From positions 349,626 to 413,625 of the forward strand of contig OU696592.1 in the NCBI GenBank assembly GCA_916048095.2: a DNA stretch of 64,000 nt, read 5' to 3'. The stretch comes from Sacculina carcini. Its lineage: Eukaryota; Arthropoda; Thecostraca; Sacculinidae. Shown in pieces: positions 1-10,205 of this stretch (position 1 is the stretch's first letter; every line of letters starts with the position of its first letter). The notes under the pieces were generated by a model. It worked only from the letters and a program-made list of their open reading frames with translations. It searched no databases and was not told the origin of the DNA. Made by a program: the position numbers and the translations under genes.

Positions 1-1290
1 CATCCATAAAACCAGTTATCAAGAAAAAATATGTTTTTTATAAAAAACTACTTGGCATGATTAAGTTCAACTTGCCTTGTTCTGCTGACAATTTCTTGAA
101 AATATCTACATCAAAAAATATCGACTTTAAAAAATGGATCTTGAAAAACAATGGCTCAAAAACAGTATAATTCATGTGGATTAACCAGCCGCTTATACCG
201 GCAGGTCATTTCATATACAAATGGTATTTGAACACACACATCTCTCGTACATCAATCATTTCCATCTTTCATTTAGCCTGTGTTAAAAAAATTAGTTCAA
301 AAATATTTGGATTTAATAAATCACTTGTCCAACCAATTAACTCGATTTGTTCTGCTGACAACTTTTCCAAATCTGTACATCAAGAAACCAAATTCAAAAC
401 CAATTTTTAAAACATCATTGCTATTTTTATATAAAAACCATGTTTTCCTTTATAAAAAACAGTTTGTCAATCAATTAATTTGTTTTGTTCTGTTGACAAT
501 TTATTAAAAAATCTCCACATAATTAAAGCCATCTTTCTAAAAAGGTTGGTTTTTTGACAAAAAAAACTTTGCCTAAAACACCGAGCCGGGATTCACTTTC
601 AAGCAGTCTCCTGTGATATTTATCTTTGAAATGAGACACGCCAGTAGACACATAACTTCAATTAAGCTCGTTTTATGTACTAAAACTCAACATCCGATAA
701 TAATTGGATCTACTAGCAACAATAATCGCATGAAATACGGAATTTGTCGCCAGTAGAACATATATGATACTATGATGCCATCTGAGCGGAAAATTCCTCA
801 AACTACACCAGTGTTTATAAACCAATATTGACCAGATTTTATATGATAATTTTTAGCGTTGGCATTATCACATTAATATGGAAAACTAATAATAACTTAT
901 GTATTGTTTTTGCTGATATCGACGTTAAGACATAGTAATTTAGCTTGATATATGTTTGATATCATTCTGTCCAAGACGTGTGGATTGTTCGGCATGTTTG
1001 TTCCTCTGTTCCGTGTGTTTGTCTGTTTCTTCTATTCCGTGTGTTATTCCTCTTCTCATGATACACGTCAGTTTATCATCTGACTCACATCTTGCTTGTA
1101 TGATACGACGAAATCGTCTGATATCATCTACTTATACAGGAGATGCAAAATAATTACATGGATAAGAAAAGCGTGAATTGGTATGCACAATATGTATTGA
1201 CACGACGAGTGAGAATAAATAGAATAAATAAGAGAGCAGTTGAGGAAGCTCATTGGCGAGAATCAAACTGCAGCGTGATATTGAGACAAA
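1..1290. repeat. array unit 1, downstream spacer of gene 1
   Basis: AT-rich spacer that recurs beside every gene of the array, with a recognisable start (CATCCATAAAACC). It contains three degenerate copies of an element centred on GTTCTG(C/T)TGACAA (79-91, 349-361, 487-499). It also holds CTACTAGC (710-717) facing a near-complementary GCCAGTAG (749-756). The part next to the gene is its 3' UTR on the minus strand: TTATTTATT, an AU-rich-element nonamer, lies at 1223-1231, about 60 nt after the stop codon. No minus-strand AATAAA was found from the stop down to about position 600; a TATAAA variant is at 814-819. Plus-strand ORFs here look accidental. Confidence 0.8.
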
Positions 1291-2106
1291 TCAGTTGTAT
1301 CCGCGGTAAGTACGCACCGGCTCCTCCGGCTCTTCATACGAGTTCCTCACTTGCTCAGCACGGTAGCTGCCGTCGTCTCCGTCATCCGACGGGTCTGGTG
1401 TCGGGTACTCGGTGGGAACCGGAGTGGGCAGGTGGTCTCCCTGAGCCTGGAAGCCGTTCTCATCGGCCACATACACAACACGGTACAGTTTGCCGTCAGA
1501 GCCGGTGTAGCTGTACTGACCGGCCACCTCGAAGTTGCCTTCTTTGTCGTAGCCGCTGGCAGGCAATGCACGACCAGATTCCTCCATGGAAATACCGTTC
1601 TCGGTTTCAAACTGCATGTCGTATGAATGATCATCTCGCAGTTCAGCCGATTGTTTCAGAATGGCTATCGGCTCCTCGACGGTACGAACCTCTGGCTCGT
1701 ATCGGTAACGTCGCTCTGGTTCCTCACGAACTTCCTCGGGAGCCTCGTATGTCTTGCTCACTACAACGCGAGGTGCTGAGTATCTTCTCTCGGCAACAGC
1801 CAGCACCACACAGGCGGCAATGATAAACTGTTCATATCAACACACACAACACCATTAAATCACATCACATCAACAAACAACAGTGCACTTCATACATATT
1901 AGTACAAATGAGCAGATTTATTCACTGATAAAATGAGATTGTTTTTGAAGTTTCGCACTATAAAATATAGTATATAATTTTGCTCTGAAACGTTTTATTC
2001 TCAAATGAATAAGTATATACATGAGCCTACATGAATATGAATGTCACACATGAACTCACAAACACTATTATCTGGAGCAAAGTGAAGTGTCACTCACCAG
2101 TTTCAT
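1291..2106 (-). CDS. cuticle protein gene 1, short form, RR-1 chitin-binding
   Basis: Structural cuticle protein of the Rebers-Riddiford family (chitin_bind_4, PF00379). The family is secreted by epidermis and binds chitin in the procuticle. Exon 1 coding part (2098-2106) is only M-K-L and ends CTG|GTGAGT. A 270-bp phase-0 intron follows, and exon 2 (1291-1827) begins after AACAG. The spliced protein is 181 aa. Residues 1-15 form a signal peptide (MKLFIIAACVVLAVA). Residues 16-55 are rich in Arg, Glu, Pro and Tyr (ERRYSAPR, RRYRYEPE). The R&R core is at about 100-137, with VAGQYSYTGSDGK, YVADENGF and GDHLP; this ending fits RR-1 (soft cuticle). The tail is acidic (DPSDDGDDG) and ends YRGYN. 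Without splicing there is no ATG start in frame. This copy has T29, A32, N101, V174, T176. Exon-intron structure is inferred from splice signals and conservation in the other copies. Confidence 0.93.
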
Positions 2107-2138
2107 GATGATGTGAGTGTTAGCGAGTGTCACACGAT

Positions 2139-2174
2139 ACTGCTGCCATACACAATCAGTCGGCCTGTTATATA
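2139..2174 (-). promoter_or_regulatory. core promoter of gene 1 (TATA box and initiator)
   Basis: TATATAA on the minus strand at 2174-2168, and CAGT at 2142-2139 where an arthropod initiator is expected. With the A at 2141 as +1, the TATAA core starts at -31. The 5' UTR would be about 35 nt before the ATG at 2106. The CCAAT motif present about 100 bp further upstream in most copies is altered here (GATTGTCCC on the plus strand). Confidence 0.75.
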
Positions 2175-2294
2175 GCGACACATCCACCTCGCTCAGCTCA
2201 CTGCTCCTGCCATGTCCTTGAGAGTGCTTCATCAGCTGGGTCCATGGGAACCATCCATTTCCTCATATCTTGTCCTGATTGTCCCAGATTATGA

Positions 2295-2308
2295 CGCAAA
2301 ATTTTGCG
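2295..2308. repeat. 14-bp perfect palindrome, class A upstream region
   Basis: CGCAAAATTTTGCG is its own reverse complement and lies about 120 bp upstream of the TATA box. Class A (here) and class B (units 2, 4, 10) upstream sequences agree up to this point and then differ. The same palindrome is perfect in unit 3 (10061-10074), has one extra A in units 5 and 11, and is damaged in units 6 and 8. Confidence 0.7.
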
Positions 2309-2440
2309 ATGCGAAAAAATTGCAAAAGTTTGCCTCAAAATACCGATGGGCTTAAAAAAAAAGAAAAAACGTTTTGCCAAAAAAAAATCGCTAAAAAAAC
2401 ACATTCTTTTTGTTTTTTTAAGGATCATGAATTGAAATAC

Positions 2441-2640
2441 TGTAGAAAATAAGCTGTAGAAATTAAATTGTAGAAATTATATTGTAGACATTATATTGTA
2501 GAAATTAAATTGTAGAAATCAAATTGTAGAAATTAAATTGTGGAAATTAAATTGTAGAAATTAAATTGTAGAAATTAAATTGTAGAAATTAAATTGTAGA
2601 AAATAAATTGTTTAAATTATATTGAAATTGAATTGTAGAG
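2441..2640. repeat. 14-bp minisatellite (GTAGAAATTAAATT)n, unit 1
   Basis: About 14 head-to-tail copies of GTAGAAATTAAATT with point variants (TATATT, CAAATT, AAATAAATT). It stands roughly 270-470 bp upstream of the gene 1 TATA box. It is followed by a conserved AT-rich block to about 3030. Confidence 0.9.
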
Positions 2641-3356
2641 ATGACATACTTTTGAATTTTTAATGAATGATTTGTATAATCGTATGAGTTATTCATGCTG
2701 TTATTGACCCTATTAAATTTAATAATTATTAAATATGCACAGTAAATCATTATAACATGTCTGAAAGCCCTAATATCATCATTCTCAAGGTACTGTTCTG
2801 CACTTCTGGGTAAAGTACAGATTTGCATTCAATTATTGAGGTAATAATTATGTTTACATTAAAAGCAACGTAAAACAGTGTCTTTTAAAATATAAAAAAT
2901 GATATAACATTTATTCTTACACATTTTGTTTTTCCACCCAGAAATGAACGTACTATGATGCCTAAATTACGGTGAACATCTTAAGCATATTTTTTCAACA
3001 TATATGTTATCTGGAAGTAGAAATACATAAGCACTGCAAATATACACATAAAAACTACAAATATGCACACACAAACTACAAATATACACACACACACACA
3101 AACTACAAATATACACACACACACACAAACTACAAATATACACACACAAACTACAAATATACACACAAAAACTACAAATATACACACGAAGTTACTGCCC
3201 CTAATGAGACTACGAATCACAGTGGATCACATTATTCAGAGTGGCAATCATGACCAGAAAAACGGGCATTCTTTCAGTGCAGGAACATACCGAATAACGA
3301 GATATATTTCATGTGAAAATGTATTTGAACACAAATAACTACATCAAAGAGATCAT
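2641..3356. repeat. unit 1 distal upstream block with ACA-rich minisatellite
   Basis: Conserved AT-rich spacer sequence, including a short minus-strand ORF that starts at 2828. From 3038 to 3186 there is a minisatellite with core ACTACAAATATACACACA and variable (AC)n length. The unit ends at the next CATCCATAAAACC. No gene was recognised. Confidence 0.75.
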
Positions 3357-4490
3357 CATCCATAAAACCAGTTATCAAGAAAACCTATGTTTTTTAATAA
3401 AAAACTACTTGGCATGACTTAGCTCAACTTGCCTTGTTCTGCTGACAATTTCTTGAAAATATCTACATCAAAGAATATCGTCTTTAAAAAACTGGTTAAA
3501 AATATTTGGATTTAATAAATCATTTGTCCAGCCAATTAACACGATTTGTTCTGCTGACAACTTTTCCAAATCTGTATATCAAGATACCAAATTCAAAACC
3601 AATTTTATAAACATCCTCGCTATTTTTATAAAAAAGCATGGTTTCCTATATAAAAAAAACAGTTTGTCAATCAATTAATTTGTTTTGTTATGTTGACAAT
3701 TTATAATAAAATCTCCACATCATTAAAGTCATCTTTCTAAAAAAGTTGGTTTTTTGACTAAAAAAACCTTGCCTAAAACATCTAGGCGAGATGCACTTTC
3801 AAGCAGTCTCCTGTGATATTTATCTTTGAAATGAGACACGCCAGGAGACACATAACTTCAATTAAGCTCGTTTTATGTACTAAAATTCAACATCCGATGA
3901 TAATTGGATCTACTAGCAACAATAATCGCATGAAATACGGAATTTGTCGCTAGTAGAGCATATATGATACCATGATGCCATCTGAGCGGAAAATTCCTCA
4001 AACTACACCAATGTATATAATCCAATATTGACCAGATTTTATATGATAATTTTTAGTGTTGCCATTATCACATTAATCTGGACAACTAATAATAACTTAT
4101 GTATTGTTTTTCCTGATATCGACTTTAAGACACAGTAATTTAGCTTGATATATGCTTGATATCATTCTGTCCAAGACGTGTGGATTGTTCGGCGTGTTTG
4201 TTCCTCTGTTCCGTGTGTTTGTCTGTTTCTTCTATTTCGTGTGCTGTTCCTCTTCTCATGATACACGTCAGTTTATCATCTGACTCACGTCTTGCTTGTA
4301 TGATACGACGAAATCGTCTGATATCATCTACTTATACAGGAGATGCAAAATAATTACATGGATAAGAAAAGCGTGAATTGGTATGCACAATATGTATTGA
4401 CACGACGAGCGAGAATAAATAGAATAAATAAGAGAGCAGTAGAGGAGGTTGATTGGCGAGAATCAAACTGCAGCGTGATATTGAGACAAA
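3357..4490. repeat. array unit 2, downstream spacer of gene 2
   Basis: Same organisation as the spacer of unit 1 but shortened. About 130 bp are missing between the ATCGACTTT/ATCGTCTTT stretch and the AAATATTTGGATTT stretch. The inverted repeat CTACTAGC (3910-3917) / GCTAGTAG (3949-3956) is perfect here. Part of this is the 3' UTR of gene 2. Confidence 0.8.
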
Positions 4491-5305
4491 TCAGTTGTAT
4501 CCGCGGTAAGTACGCACCGGCTCCTCCGGCTCTTCATACGAGTTCCTCACTTGCTCAGCACGGTAGCTGCCGTCGTCTCCGTCATCAGACGGGTCTGGTG
4601 TCGGGTACTCGGTGGGGACCGGAGTAGGCAGGTGGTCTCCCTGAGCCTGGAAGCCGTTCTCATCGGCCACATACACAACACGGTACAGTTTGCCGTCAGA
4701 GCCGGTGTAGCTGTACTGACCGGCCACCTCGAAGCTGCCTTCTTTGTCGTAGCCGCTGGCAGGCAATGCACGACCAGATTCCTCCATGGAAATACCGTTC
4801 TCGGTTTCAAACTGCATGTCGTATGAATGATCATCTCGCAGTTCAGCCGATTGTTTCAGAATGGCTATCGGCTCTTCGACGGTACGAACCTCTGGCTCGT
4901 ATCGGTAACGTCTCTCTGGTTCCTCACGAACTTCCTCGGGAGTCTCGTATGCCTTGCTCACTACAACGCGAGGTGCTGAGTACCTTCTCTCGGCAACAGC
5001 CAGCACCACACAGGCGGCAATGATAAACTGTTCATATCAACACACACAACACCATTAAATCACATCACATCAACACACAACACTGCACTTCATACAGATT
5101 AGTACAAATAAGGAGATTAATTCACTGATAAAATGAGGTTCTTTTTGAAGTTTCGCACTAAAAATATAGTATATACTTTTGCTGTGAAACGTGTTACTTC
5201 CAAATGAATAAGTCTATACATGAGCCTACATGGATATGAATGTCACACGTGAACTCACAAACACTATTATCTGGAGCAAAGTGAAGTGTCACTCACCAGT
5301 TTCAT
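4491..5305 (-). CDS. cuticle protein gene 2, short form, RR-1
   Basis: Exon 1 coding part 5297-5305 (M-K-L, donor GTGAGT), exon 2 4491-5027; 181 aa. It differs from gene 1 by A29 for T29, T32 for A32 and S101 for N101. The signal peptide, R&R core and YRGYN end are unchanged. Its upstream sequence is class B, with no minisatellite, and a hAT element begins about 300 bp above the TATA box. If class A sequence carries enhancer activity, this copy could be regulated differently; that is inference. Confidence 0.93.
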
Positions 5306-5337
5306 GATGATGTGAGTGTTAGCGAGTGTCACACGAT

Positions 5338-5373
5338 ACTGCTGCCATACACAATCAGTCGGCCTGTTATATA
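5338..5373 (-). promoter_or_regulatory. core promoter of gene 2
   Basis: TATATAA at 5373-5367 and CAGT initiator at 5341-5338, with the same spacing as in gene 1. A CCAAT motif on the minus strand (ATTGG on plus) lies about 105 bp further upstream. Confidence 0.75.
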
Positions 5374-5671
5374 GCGACACATCCACCTCGCTCAGCTCAC
5401 TGCTCCTGCCATGTCCTTGAGAGTGCTTCATCAGCTGGGTCCATGCCATCCATCCATTCCCTCATTTCTTGTTCTGATTGGCGCAGCTTACGCCGGAAAA
5501 ATTTGCTTAGTTTATACGCTGTTAATGCATTATATTGTGTGAGACTGCATATAATAATTTATAGTATATTATATTAAAGTACTAAATTGAAAATATATAG
5601 GTCTATATTATTTTGATCGATTTTAACTTCTTATTGTAACTCCAAATGTGTTAATTTATAAATATCAACAA
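5374..5671. other. class B upstream region of gene 2
   Basis: After the shared proximal 120 bp the sequence is class B (TTAGTTTATACGCTG...), also seen upstream of genes 4 and 10. It runs AT-rich to the hAT insertion. Nothing coding was seen. Confidence 0.6.
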
Positions 5672-6860
5672 AAGTGGTTTCTGCGATAACTTAAACAAAT
5701 TAAAATCCCAGCCTGCGGTAAGCGATAAAAAATAACTCGCGATAACAAAAGCGATAAATGATAAGTACCTTAAACCAGTAAAAATATTTATAAAAAAGCA
5801 TACAAACTATTTTTCCAAAGTGAAAATTAATTAAACTAGACAAAAACTGCCACTGGAACCAGTCTATCACCTGCAAGTTCTGTTCCGCACCAGTCTTTCT
5901 CTGACTCAGACTCTCCTCAAGACAGCATCCAGGAGCTGCATGTTTCCCTTAGTGAAGACCACCTTCTCAAACCTGTCAATAGTCATGCATGCACGCTTGG
6001 GCCTGAGGACATCGCCAGCAGTGCTGAACATGCGCTCCACGGCAGCAGAGCTGGACAAGGCCAGGTTGTACTTGATGAACAGCGAGATCCACTTCTCCCT
6101 GTACATGCTAAGGAATTGACCAGGCTTCACCTATGCCACTTTGCTCCCACCCAAGGTGTCCACCTCTCTCTTGATGAGCTCCTCAATGCTGGGTTCATCC
6201 TCCTCCATGACAATGGGGTTCTCTAGGAAGACAAATGGGTCGTCGCTGGCTTCCTTGGACTTTTATGTCATCATGTCCTGGCTCTGGCTGGAGGGGAGAG
6301 GGTCAGGTGTGAATGTGATGGAGGTGACGATCATTCTGATGAACCTCTCCTTGATGTCTTCTTCAAGGGTAGGGACCACATGCTTCAACATGAAGGGGCC
6401 ATGGTTGATTGGGTCAAGGCACATGAGAGAGAGCGGCACACACCCTCCTTACTCGAGAACTCCAGCGAGACTGGCGCATTGCATCTGTGAATAATAATGT
6501 GATTGGCCAGCTATACACACACACACACACACTTGGCAGCTCTCATATGATGTTTTCAGGGTTCACTTGCAAGCCAGTGTTGCTACCTCTAGTCTCTACC
6601 GTATATATACTATCAACTTGAACTCTTCTGGAAACGTCAGGCGGGCTATTGTGACTATTGCCGCCGTGCATATTTTTTATTTTTACAAACATCTTTTGAA
6701 TTGATCGTTTATCGCTCTTAATTTTTTTAGACTAGCGGTAAGTGAATGAGCGATGATTTTAGAAAGCTTTGTGATAAACGATAAAGGACAAACTGTTTGA
6801 CCTCAGCGATAATTATCGTTTACCGTTTATCGCTCATTTTATCGCACGCGACAACTGCTG
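5672..6860 (-). mobile_element. decayed hAT-family DNA transposon
   Basis: The ends are inferred from flanking TCAACAA at 5665-5671 and 6861-6867, a 7-bp match (8 bp with A/G at the last base); hAT elements make 8-bp target duplications. Both ends carry subterminal GCGATAA/TTATCGC repeats, several near 5683-5760 and several at 6705-6850. The terminal sequences AGTGGTTTC...TGCGATAA and the reverse complement of TTATCGCACGCGACAACTGCT are only loosely similar. Inside is a transposase remnant on the minus strand. At 1.19 kb it is far shorter than an autonomous hAT. Confidence 0.6.
5906..6440 (-). pseudogene. hAT transposase C-terminal remnant
   Basis: The minus-strand reading contains SSSAAVERMFSTAGDVLRPKR followed by ...GNMQLLDAVL, the conserved hAT C-terminal dimerisation motif. 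The preceding residues (PFVFLENP, EEDEPSIEELIKREV, REKWISLF) fit the segment that normally comes just before it. At least two in-frame stops lie in between, at about 6127-6130 and near 6265. The catalytic N-terminal part and BED finger are absent. It is a fossil of transposase, not a host gene. Confidence 0.7.
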
Positions 6861-6867
6861 TCAACAA

Positions 6868-7570
6868 GCATGTGTATTTATTAAAGCACATCATTGTCAT
6901 CTATTATTTTGACATTTACAATACACAAATTCACTTATACAATACTTAATACGACAGGGCGTGGGAAGTCAAGCAGCTTGTTCAGCCCAGGAATAACACA
7001 AATGTTGCCATGTCATCTAAGCGGAACATTCCTCATAAGCCAGTTGTTAACACCAATGTTTCATTTTCATGTATTTCATTTCATTTTCATGAATCATGCC
7101 ATAAGACATATACAATACAAATAAACACCATATGTACACGTAAGGCAGGGAACTCGATGCCCTTGGGCTTGTTCTGAGTCCCAAGAGTCGTACAATATAC
7201 AATTTACAAGATTTTAGACACCGATTGTTCTGAAAAACACAATAACTCAGAAATTTCACTGATAAACATAGAATACAAAACAGCATCACAGCAGAATACA
7301 AACAAATAATCGATAAAAGAGATGTTTGATCATCACTCAACAATTTTGTAACAACTTGCTCACACTTGCTCTCAACATTCAACATATCTCACACTGACAG
7401 ATTCGTGATTTACTGCCTACATTCCCTCTTTAATGACGCAATGAACTGTTTTTTGAATGACTTCATGTCTGTTAGGTTTTTGCCGATTCCAGAGTTTAAC
7501 TCCAGCAATCCTCAAACTGAAATGTCTAATACGTGTGCGGGGAACTGCTTAACTATTTAATTGTTTAATT
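6868..7570. other. unassigned insert between hAT and LTR remnant
   Basis: This sequence belongs neither to the array unit nor to the hAT element. A minus-strand stretch around 7150-7180 (CCCAAGGGCATCGAGTTCCC) looks like a LINE 3' UTR, but no reverse transcriptase domain is present. ORFs in both strands are short and not recognised. Confidence 0.35.
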
Positions 7571-7715
7571 GTTTTTTACAATAGTTTTATATAACTGGGG
7601 GAAGTGTAGTGTCTGGCAACTCCGCGCGACAAAGTGTGCGCTGATGGGGGAATTGGGAGCGACACATGGGTTATGGACATGAAGTGTTTTTGTGTTGCGT
7701 TTTCAATACATTACA
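7571..7715 (+). mobile_element. 3' end and LTR remnant of the 111-bp-LTR Ty3/gypsy-like element
   Basis: Positions 7605-7715 are an LTR (TGTAGTGTC...ACATTACA) nearly identical to the two LTRs at 25447-25557 and 27818-27928. The preceding 34 bp, with the polypurine tract ACTGGGGGAAG, match the internal 3' end of that element. The 5' LTR and body are gone. The right flank (TTTTTCATGTAAAA) is the same unit position as the right flank of the fuller element (TATTTCATGTAAAA). Confidence 0.85.
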
Positions 7716-9056
7716 TTTTTCATGTAAAAAATGTATTTGAATACAAATTACTACATCAAAGAGATCATCATCCATAAAACCAGTTATCAAGAAAAAATAT
7801 GTTTTTTATAAAAAACTACTTGGCATGATTTAGCTCAACTTGCCTTGTTCTGCTGACAATTTCTTGAAAATATCTACATCAAAGAATATCGACTTTAAAA
7901 AAATGGATCTTGAAAAACAATGGCTCAAAAACAGTATAATTCATGTGGATTAACCAGCCGCTTATACCGGCAGGTCATTTCATATACAAATGGTATTTGA
8001 ACACACACATCTCTCGTACATCAATCATTTCCATCTTTCATAAAGCCTGTGTTAAAAAAAATTGGTTTAAAAATATTTGGATTTAATAAATCACTTTTCC
8101 AACCAATTAACTCGATTTGTTCTGCTGACAACTTTTCCAAATCTGTACATCAAGAAACCAAATTCAAAACCAATTTTATAAACATCATCGCTATTTTATA
8201 AAAAAGCATGGTTTCCTTTATAAAAATACAGTTTGTCAATGAATTAATTTGTTTTGTTCTGTTGACAATTTATTAAAAATATCCACATAATTAAAACCAT
8301 CTTTCTGAAATAGTTGGTTTTTTGACAAAAAACCTTGCCTAAAACACCGAGCCGGGATTCACTTTCAAGCAGTCCCCTGTGATATTTATCTTTGAAATGA
8401 GACACGCCAGGAGACACATAACTTCAATTAAGCTCGTTTTATGTACTAAAATTCAGCATACGATTAGAATTGGATCTACTAGCAACAATAATCGCATGAA
8501 ATACGGAATTTGTCGCTAGTAGAGCATATATGATACTATGATGCCATCTGAGCGGAAAATTCCTCAAACTACACCAATGTTTATAATCCAATATTGACCA
8601 GATTTTATATGATAATTTTTAGAGTTGCCATTATCAGATTAATCTGGTCAACTAATAATAACTTATGCATTGTTTTTGCTGATATCGACTTTAAGACACA
8701 GTAATTTAGCTTGATATATGTTTGATATCATTCTGTCCAAGACGTGTGGATTGTTCGGCATGTTTGTTCCTCTGTTCCGTGTGCTTGTCTGTTTCTTCCA
8801 TTTCGTGTGTTATTCCTCTTCTCATGATACACGTCAGTTTATCATCTGACTCATATCTTGCTTGTATGATACGACATAATCGTCTGATATCATCTACTTA
8901 CACAGGAGATGCAAAATATTTACATGAAGAAGAAAAGCGTGAATTGGTATGCACAATATGTATTGACATGACGAGTGAGAATAAATAGAATAAATAAGAG
9001 AGCAGTTGAGGAGGCTGATTGGCGAGAATCAAACTGCAGCGTGATATTGAGACAAA
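7716..9056. repeat. array unit 3, downstream spacer of gene 3
   Basis: Begins directly after the LTR remnant. The standard unit start is at 7769, followed by the three GTTCTG(C/T)TGACAA elements and the CTACTAGC/GCTAGTAG inverted repeat. It includes the 3' UTR of gene 3. Confidence 0.8.
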
Positions 9057-9872
9057 TCAGTTGTATCCGCGGTAACTACGCACCGGCTCCTCCGGCTCTT
9101 CATACGAGTTCCTCACTTGCTCAGCACGGTAGCTGCCGTCGTCTCCGTCATCAGACGGGTCTGGTGTCGGGTACTCGGTGGGAACCGGAGTGGGCAGGTG
9201 GTCTCCCTGAGCCTGGAAGCCGTTCTCATCGGCCACATACACAACACGGTACAGTTTGCCGTCAGAGCCGGTGTAGCTGTACTGACCGGCCACCTCGAAG
9301 TTGCCTTCTTTGTCGTAGCCGCTGGCAGGCAATGCACGACCAGATTCCTCCATGGAAATACCGTTCTCGGTTTCAAACTGCATGTCGTATGAATGATCAT
9401 CTCGCAGTTCAGCCGATTGTTTCAGAATGGCTATCGGCTCCTCGACGGTACGAACCTCTGGCTCGTATCGGTAACGTCTCTCTGGTTCCTCACGAACTTC
9501 CTCGGGAGTCTCGTATGCCTTGCTCACTACAACGCGAGGTGCTGAGTACCTTCTCTCGGCAACAGCCAGCACCACACAGGCGGCCATGATAAACTGTTCA
9601 TACCAACACACACAACACCATTAAATCACATCACATCAATACACAACAGTGCACTTCATACAGATTAGTACAAATAAGCAGATTAATTCACTGATAAAAT
9701 GAGGTTGTTTTTTTAGTTAGGCACTGTAAAATACAGTATATAATTTTGCTCTGAAACGTGTTATTTCCAATTGAATAAGTCAATACATGAGCCTACATGA
9801 GTATGAATGTCACACATGAACTCACAAACACTATTATCTGGAGCAAAGTGAAGTGTCACTCACCAGTTTCAT
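9057..9872 (-). CDS. cuticle protein gene 3, short form, RR-1
   Basis: Exon 1 coding 9864-9872, exon 2 9057-9593; 181 aa. The signal peptide has I6M, which places an ATG inside exon 2, and the open frame runs on into the intron. The spliced M-K-L start is still preferred because donor, acceptor and exon 1 are identical to the other copies. Other states: A29, T32, N101, V174, S176. N101 is shared only with gene 1. Confidence 0.92.
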
Positions 9873-9904
9873 GATGATGTGAGTGTTAGCGAGTGTCACA
9901 CGAT

Positions 9905-9940
9905 ACTGCTGCCATACACAATCAGTCGGCCTGTTATATA
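9905..9940 (-). promoter_or_regulatory. core promoter of gene 3
   Basis: TATATAA at 9940-9934 and CAGT at 9908-9905. The upstream CCAAT motif reads CCAAC here (GGTTGGCCC on the plus strand). Class A upstream sequence follows, with the perfect CGCAAAATTTTGCG palindrome at 10061-10074. Confidence 0.75.
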
Positions 9941-10205
9941 GCGACACATCCACCTCGCTCAGCTCACTGCTCCTGTCATGTCCTTGAGAGTGCTTCATCA
10001 GCTGGGTCCATGACATCCATCCATTTCCTCATATCTTCTTCTGGTTGGCCCAGTTCATGCCGCAAAATTTTGCGATGCGAAAAAATTGCAAAAGTTTGCC
10101 TCAAAATACCGATGGGTTTAAAAAAAGAAAAAGCGTTTTGCCAAAAAAAAATCGCCAAACAAACACATTCTTTTTGTTTTTTTTAATGATCATGAATTGA
10201 AATAC

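Noticed and set aside
956-1153. 65-codon plus-strand ORF (MISFCPRRVDCSACLF...) in all downstream spacers
   Set aside because: It lies antisense in the presumed 3' UTR, has no domain, and is repeated only because the whole unit is repeated.
1143-1823. 226-codon plus-strand ORF opposite exon 2, present in most copies
   Set aside because: It is the complement of the R&R coding exon. Its conservation follows from conservation of the real gene, it crosses the splice acceptor and the stop codon without regard to gene structure, and it has no recognisable domain.
2589-2828. 60-98-codon minus-strand ORF (MQNCTLPRSAEQYL...) in the upstream block of all units
   Set aside because: Comparison of the common version with the diverged unit 10 version (55138-55323) keeps the frame (two 6-bp indels), but replacement changes clearly outnumber silent ones. 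The 3' part runs into the minisatellite. Purifying selection is not supported.
2967-3338. ORFs of repeated THTHTQTTNI or VYICSLCV type
   Set aside because: Translation of the ACA-rich minisatellite in different frames.
7047-7385. 112-codon minus-strand ORF between hAT and the LTR remnant
   Set aside because: Hydrophobic and AT-rich, no recognisable domain, single copy in unassigned DNA. It may be a LINE 3' UTR.
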